Source: Mariprofundaceae bacterium
GTDB lineage: Bacteria; Pseudomonadota; Zetaproteobacteria; Mariprofundales; Mariprofundaceae
Assembly: GCA_027018975.1 (NCBI GenBank)
Contig: JALUXN010000285.1
Span: 1 to 6,756 of the forward strand
Direction of reading: 5' to 3'
DNA: 6,756 nt
The position numbers and the translations under genes are program-made. The stretch's first letter is position 1; each line of letters begins with the position of its first letter. Shown here piece after piece: positions 6,124 to 6,756 of the stretch. Below the pieces are notes generated by a model. That model worked only from the letters and a program-made list of their open reading frames with translations. It searched no databases and was not told the origin of the DNA.

Positions 6124-6169
6124 GCGCTGACGCCAGCAGCATGAACCCTAATTTCGAACCACCATCTGA

Positions 6170-6288
6170 TTGGGTGTTTGAAGGCTGTACGTGTTCATGT
6201 GCAGCAGCACATTGCGCGTGTTCGCCTTGCTATCGAACAATCCATGGGCGATCTGAATAGCGACTCAGGTCGCGTTCCGAACACCCAA
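6170..6288. other. Branched inverted-repeat block, possible structured RNA or small mobile relic
   Basis: Outer arms TTGGGTGTTTG (6170-6180) and CGAACACCCAA (6278-6288) pair over 11 bp with one G-T. Inside are ATGTGC/GCACAT (6197-6202 and 6207-6212), AAGGC/GCCTT (6181-6185 and 6224-6228) and GCGAC-TCAG-GTCGC (6260-6273). An alternative is TGTTCG/CGAACA (6219-6224 and 6234-6239). Pairing can be seen, but neither transcription nor a known RNA family can be claimed; I do not recognise RNase P, SRP RNA, tmRNA or an integron attC site. Confidence 0.35.
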
Positions 6289-6291
6289 CGT

Positions 6292-6331
6292 TTGAGTAAC
6301 AAAATGGTAGACTCGCCATTTTGTTACTCAA
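6292..6331. repeat. 16-bp perfect inverted repeat (strong hairpin)
   Basis: TTGAGTAACAAAATGG (6292-6307) and CCATTTTGTTACTCAA (6316-6331) are perfectly complementary around an 8-nt loop. There is no T-run after either arm, so it is not a classical intrinsic terminator, though it could stop transcription coming from both tRNA sides or protect an RNA 3' end. Confidence 0.75.
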
Positions 6332-6344
6332 GAGTTACGTTCTG

Positions 6345-6378
6345 TGCATTCTAAGGTGGAATCCAACCTTGAAATGCA
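6345..6378. repeat. Imperfect hairpin with symmetric internal loop
   Basis: TGCATT (6345-6350) pairs with AATGCA (6373-6378), and AAGGT (6353-6357) with ACCTT (6366-6370), separated by a 2x2 internal loop and closed by an 8-nt loop. It lies on the 3' side of tRNA-Pro. No T-run follows on either strand. Confidence 0.5.
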
Positions 6379-6445
6379 AAGGATAAAGTGAGCCTTGGAT
6401 CATTTTATGGTGAAACTCGCACACAAGATCGCGAATGGCTTGGAA

Positions 6446-6522
6446 TGGTCGGGGTGAGAGGATTCGAACCTCCGGCCTTACCGTCCCGAACGGTACGCGC
6501 TACCAGGCTGCGCCACACCCCG
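6446..6522 (-). tRNA. tRNA-Pro (anticodon CGG)
   Basis: On the minus strand a complete 77-nt cloverleaf: acceptor CGGGGTG/CACCCCG, discriminator A and encoded CCA (6448-6446), D stem GCGC/GCGC, anticodon stem TACCG/CGGTA with loop TTCGGGA and anticodon CGG (6488-6486), and T arm GGAGG-TTCGAAT-CCTCT with one G-T pair. It closely resembles E. coli proK in its D and T arms. It reads CCG codons. It starts 36 bp after the stop of the prenyltransferase gene, so it may be co-transcribed. A TAGAAT box at 6551-6546 could be its -10 element, but no -35 partner is evident. Confidence 0.97.
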
Positions 6523-6558
6523 AATTTCCTATGGAAATATGATCTATTCTACTTATTT

Positions 6559-6756
6559 TTAGATGCGCCGATGAGCGGAGAAATCTGCGAGATCGGCCAG
6601 TAATTTGCAAACTGCGCTATCATCATCTGGCAATAGCGATTTGGCGCGCGAAGCGTAATCGTTTGCGCGCTGCATGGCAAAGGTTGATCCCCCGGCGGCT
6701 TCGACACGTTCACGCACCCATGATTTGTCATCGTCCGCGTAGCCGCCGCGCTCAGC
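6559..6756 (-). CDS. Polyprenyl diphosphate synthase, C-terminal 65 residues (5' part outside window)
   Basis: The minus-strand frame is open from the window edge to a TAA at 6561-6559. The 65 residues end in a pattern typical of trans-prenyltransferases (IspB and related): a helix with VEAAGGSTFAMQRANDYASRAK, then SLLPDDDSAVCKLLADLADFSAHRR and the stop. The family condenses isopentenyl diphosphate onto an allylic diphosphate to build the side chains of quinones or related isoprenoids. Its Asp-rich catalytic motifs lie outside the window, so chain length (octaprenyl, farnesyl or other) cannot be decided. The call rests on the helical C-terminal pattern A--YA--A---L--LPD----L--LADF---R. The tRNA-Pro gene follows 36 bp downstream on the same strand. 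Confidence 0.7.
   Translation of the reverse strand, partial: AERGGYADDDKSWVRERVEAAGGSTFAMQRANDYASRAKSLLPDDDSAVCKLLADLADFSAHRRI

Larger units (their letters stand above)
6049..6445. other. 397-bp non-coding region with several inverted repeats
   Basis: No convincing gene lies here on either strand; the short open frames lack ribosome binding sites and recognisable protein features. It contains an 11-bp direct repeat, a branched inverted-repeat block (6170-6288), a 16-bp perfect hairpin (6292-6331) and another hairpin (6345-6378), each listed separately. The flanking tRNA-Cys and tRNA-Pro genes both point into it, so terminators are expected, but the structure exceeds what two terminators need. 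Confidence 0.7.

Noticed and set aside
6150..6180. tRNA-like T-arm remnant on the minus strand (GGTTCGAA)
   Set aside because: The flanking bases do not form a T stem or acceptor stem; only the loop-like octamer matches.
6283..6331. Integron attC-like site (ACCCAAC matches RYYYAAC)
   Set aside because: No GTTRRRY partner follows the hairpin, and no integrase or cassette genes are present.
6549..6731. 60-codon minus-strand open frame at the right edge
   Set aside because: It is a shadow frame; the neighbouring frame gives the polyprenyl synthase C-terminus up to the window edge.

Overview
This 6.8-kb window looks like ordinary chromosomal DNA from a proteobacterium. A gamma- or closely related class is most likely, inferred from an mpl ligase gene, a TrmB of E. 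coli size and tRNA genes with encoded CCA ends; no genus can be named. I found no defence system, CRISPR array, phage or toxin-antitoxin module. The least explained part is a structured non-coding stretch at 6049-6445.

Left edge (1-436): remains of two insertion sequences. Positions 1-123 hold the last 40 codons of an ISL3-family transposase. Positions 161-400 hold the C-terminal end of an IS66-family transposase cut off on its 5' side. The IS66 right terminal repeat ends at 436, only 41 bp before the next gene.

Core block (478-4322): trmB (tRNA m7G46 methyltransferase) overlaps by 8 bp a MoxR-family AAA+ ATPase gene, so the two form a translationally linked pair. The ATPase gene runs tail to tail into a serine carboxylesterase gene with an 80-bp coding overlap. 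The esterase gene is divergent from mpl, a peptidoglycan recycling ligase, across a 60-bp gap.

Right part (4364-6756): a PIN-PhoH fusion gene on the minus strand is convergent with mpl. Divergent from it, a near-consensus promoter drives tRNA-Gly(GCC), followed by a hairpin, a palindrome and tRNA-Cys(GCA). After a roughly 400-bp non-coding region with several inverted repeats come tRNA-Pro(CGG) and the 3' end of a polyprenyl diphosphate synthase gene, both on the minus strand.

The genes share no single pathway. They are housekeeping functions: tRNA modification and supply, envelope precursor recycling, RNA metabolism and isoprenoid chain synthesis. Only trmB and the moxR-like gene show operon-type coupling.
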